Assembly: GCA_019454405.1 (NCBI GenBank)
Contig: JACFOH010000008.1
Coordinates: 6,896-49,005, forward strand
Reading direction: 5' to 3'
DNA from: Promineifilum sp.
Lineage (GTDB): Bacteria; Chloroflexota; Anaerolineae; Promineifilales; Promineifilaceae
DNA length: 42,110 nt
The notes beneath the pieces are model-generated. The model had not been told where the DNA came from. It did not search any database and was given only the letters and a program-made list of their open reading frames with translations. Shown here piece after piece: positions 41,089 to 42,110 of the stretch. The position numbers and the translations under genes are program-made. Every line of letters starts with the position of its first letter. Within the stretch, counting starts at the first letter, position 1.

Positions 41089-42110
41089 GTGACTAAATCC
41101 AACACTTTCCCATACGACTGGCATGAGGTGGCCCGGCTGGCGCTCATCTCACGCAAGATGGATGAGCTGGAAGAAAGCGAATTGACGCCACAGGGACATG
41201 TCACCTATCAGTTCTCGGCTCGTGGCCATGAGATCGGCCAATTGCTAATCGCCCAGATGCTTACCAGACCGTTTGATGCCGCCTCCGTCTACTATCGCTC
41301 GCGGCCGTTCATGCTTGGCAGTGGATTGACGGCCGAGGAAGCGCTGGCCTCCGACATGGCCCGTGTGGGCAGCCTAACCGAAGGCCGGGATGTCGGGGTG
41401 ACATTCAATATGCCCCGCCGCAACCGGGCGGTGGTTTTCCCGATGTCCGGAGATGTCGCTTCGCAGTATACCCCTGCGGCTGGTTGGGCACAGGCTATTC
41501 GCTATCGTCATGAGCAATTGAAGGAAGACAAGGCTGCCGGTTGCATCGCCGTCGCCTTTGGAGGAGATGGTTCCGTGGCCGGTAACGGCTTTTGGTCGGC
41601 CCTGACGATGGCTACGACGTTGAAGTTGCCGCTGCTGTTCTTTATCGAAGACAACACCTATGCTATTTCGGTGAGAAGCACGCTTCAGACGCCCGGTGGC
41701 AACATCGCTGCCAACCTGGCCTCGTTCAAGAATCTGAAGATTTGGGATGGAGATGGTAGCGACCCGGCCGAGGCGGCCGAGCTGGTTAGTTCGGCTGTGT
41801 CGCACGTCCGCTCGTGGGAGGGTCCAGCGCTGTTGCGTCTCACTGTGCCGCGCCTCTCTGGCCATTCCAGCACTGACAACCAGGCGTATAAGTCTGATGA
41901 AGAGCGCGCGGACGAGTCGGCTCGCGATCCCATTCCCGCACTACGTGATTTCCTGGTGCCATCCCAGATGAGCGAGACCGAATGGGCCGCGCTGGAGGAA
42001 GTTGCTACGGCTGAGGTGGTTGCGGCACGCGACGCCGCAATGGCCCAACCACAACCCGATCCCCATACCGTGACCAGCCGGATATTCTCCACAGGATCGC
42101 CTATCCCCAT
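41089..42110 (+). CDS. Thiamine-diphosphate-dependent dehydrogenase E1 component (3' partial)
   Basis: The frame runs from a GTG at 41089 to the window edge without a stop (340 codons). AAGGAG lies 8 nt upstream. The visible protein is an E1 alpha-type chain: ALISRKMDELEE, FSARGHEIGQ, RSRPFML, the thiamine-diphosphate motif GGDGSVAGN...EDNTYAIS, and a phosphorylation-loop-like TVPRLSGHSSTDN. The family decarboxylates pyruvate or branched-chain 2-oxo acids and passes the acyl group to an E2 lipoyl protein. FNMPRRNRAVVFP is closer to branched-chain than to pyruvate enzymes in my judgement. Alpha chains are usually 330-400 residues, so the gene may end soon or continue as an alpha-beta fusion. 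Confidence 0.88.
   Translation, partial: MTKSNTFPYDWHEVARLALISRKMDELEESELTPQGHVTYQFSARGHEIGQLLIAQMLTRPFDAASVYYRSRPFMLGSGLTAEEALASDMARVGSLTEGRDVGVTFNMPRRNRAVVFPMSGDVASQYTPAAGWAQAIRYRHEQLKEDKAAGCIAVAFGGDGSVAGNGFWSALTMATTLKLPLLFFIEDNTYAISVRSTLQTPGGNIAANLASFKNLKIWDGDGSDPAEAAELVSSAVSHVRSWEGPALLRLTVPRLSGHSSTDNQAYKSDEERADESARDPIPALRDFLVPSQMSETEWAALEEVATAEVVAARDAAMAQPQPDPHTVTSRIFSTGSPIP

Overview
The window is about 57% G+C and reads as a chromosomal segment of a free-living bacterium, most likely a member of the Chloroflexota (Anaerolineae-like). The reasons are indirect: many secreted or membrane proteins carry long Pro/Thr linkers, several DUF4012, DUF2723 and GT-C type membrane proteins occur together, a C25-type peptidase is fused to CSLREC and beta-helix modules, GTG and TTG starts are frequent, and a bacterial cyclic-2,3-diphosphoglycerate synthase homologue is present. 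No rRNA, tRNA, CRISPR array or insertion sequence was recognised.

Layout. Positions 1-9447 hold cell-envelope genes. First comes the 3' part of a membrane glycosyltransferase-like gene (+). It faces a five-gene minus-strand cluster, read 9447 to 2182: a flippase-like membrane protein, a GT2/sugar-phosphate-transferase fusion, a DUF2723 membrane protein, a DUF4012 protein and an SH3-like anchored protein. Positions 9572-10287 carry a pair of small membrane proteins, divergent from radA. Positions 11794-14321 are a ribosomal/replication operon (rpsF-ssb-rpsR plus a parvulin-like chaperone) with its own promoter, leader hairpin and terminator. sucC-sucD (14605-16634) follow behind a promoter and a terminator-like leader hairpin. 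Next are a large GT-C-like membrane protein and rsmD, which converge with a two-TM surface protein.

Positions 20514-24647 hold purine nucleoside phosphorylase, a tyrosine recombinase, the cyclic-2,3-DPG-synthase-like GTPase and rnhB. rnhB is the last gene of a minus-strand run, rfbD-GT2-GT2-rnhB (27292 to 23982), which probably makes rhamnose-containing glycans. trmD, a hotdog thioesterase and a small membrane protein (27436-29350) converge on acpP. A PspC-domain peptide follows. Then comes a 1353-residue signalling protein with two cyclase homology domains, an NTPase and TPRs, the layout of animal soluble adenylyl cyclase. Opposite it lies a 6-kb gene for a secreted modular C25-peptidase protein. 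The window ends inside a thiamine-diphosphate dehydrogenase E1 gene.

How the genes fit together. The strongest theme is surface glycan and exoprotein biogenesis: lipid-linked sugar initiation, flippase-like and GT-C-like proteins, rhamnose synthesis, and secreted proteins with carbohydrate-binding modules. It is interleaved with housekeeping genes for translation, the TCA cycle and DNA repair. The most unusual items are the cyclase with complementary half-sites, the secreted peptidase with a 12-unit hexapeptide solenoid, the GT2-PHPT fusion, the RsmD motif variant, and several structured leaders.
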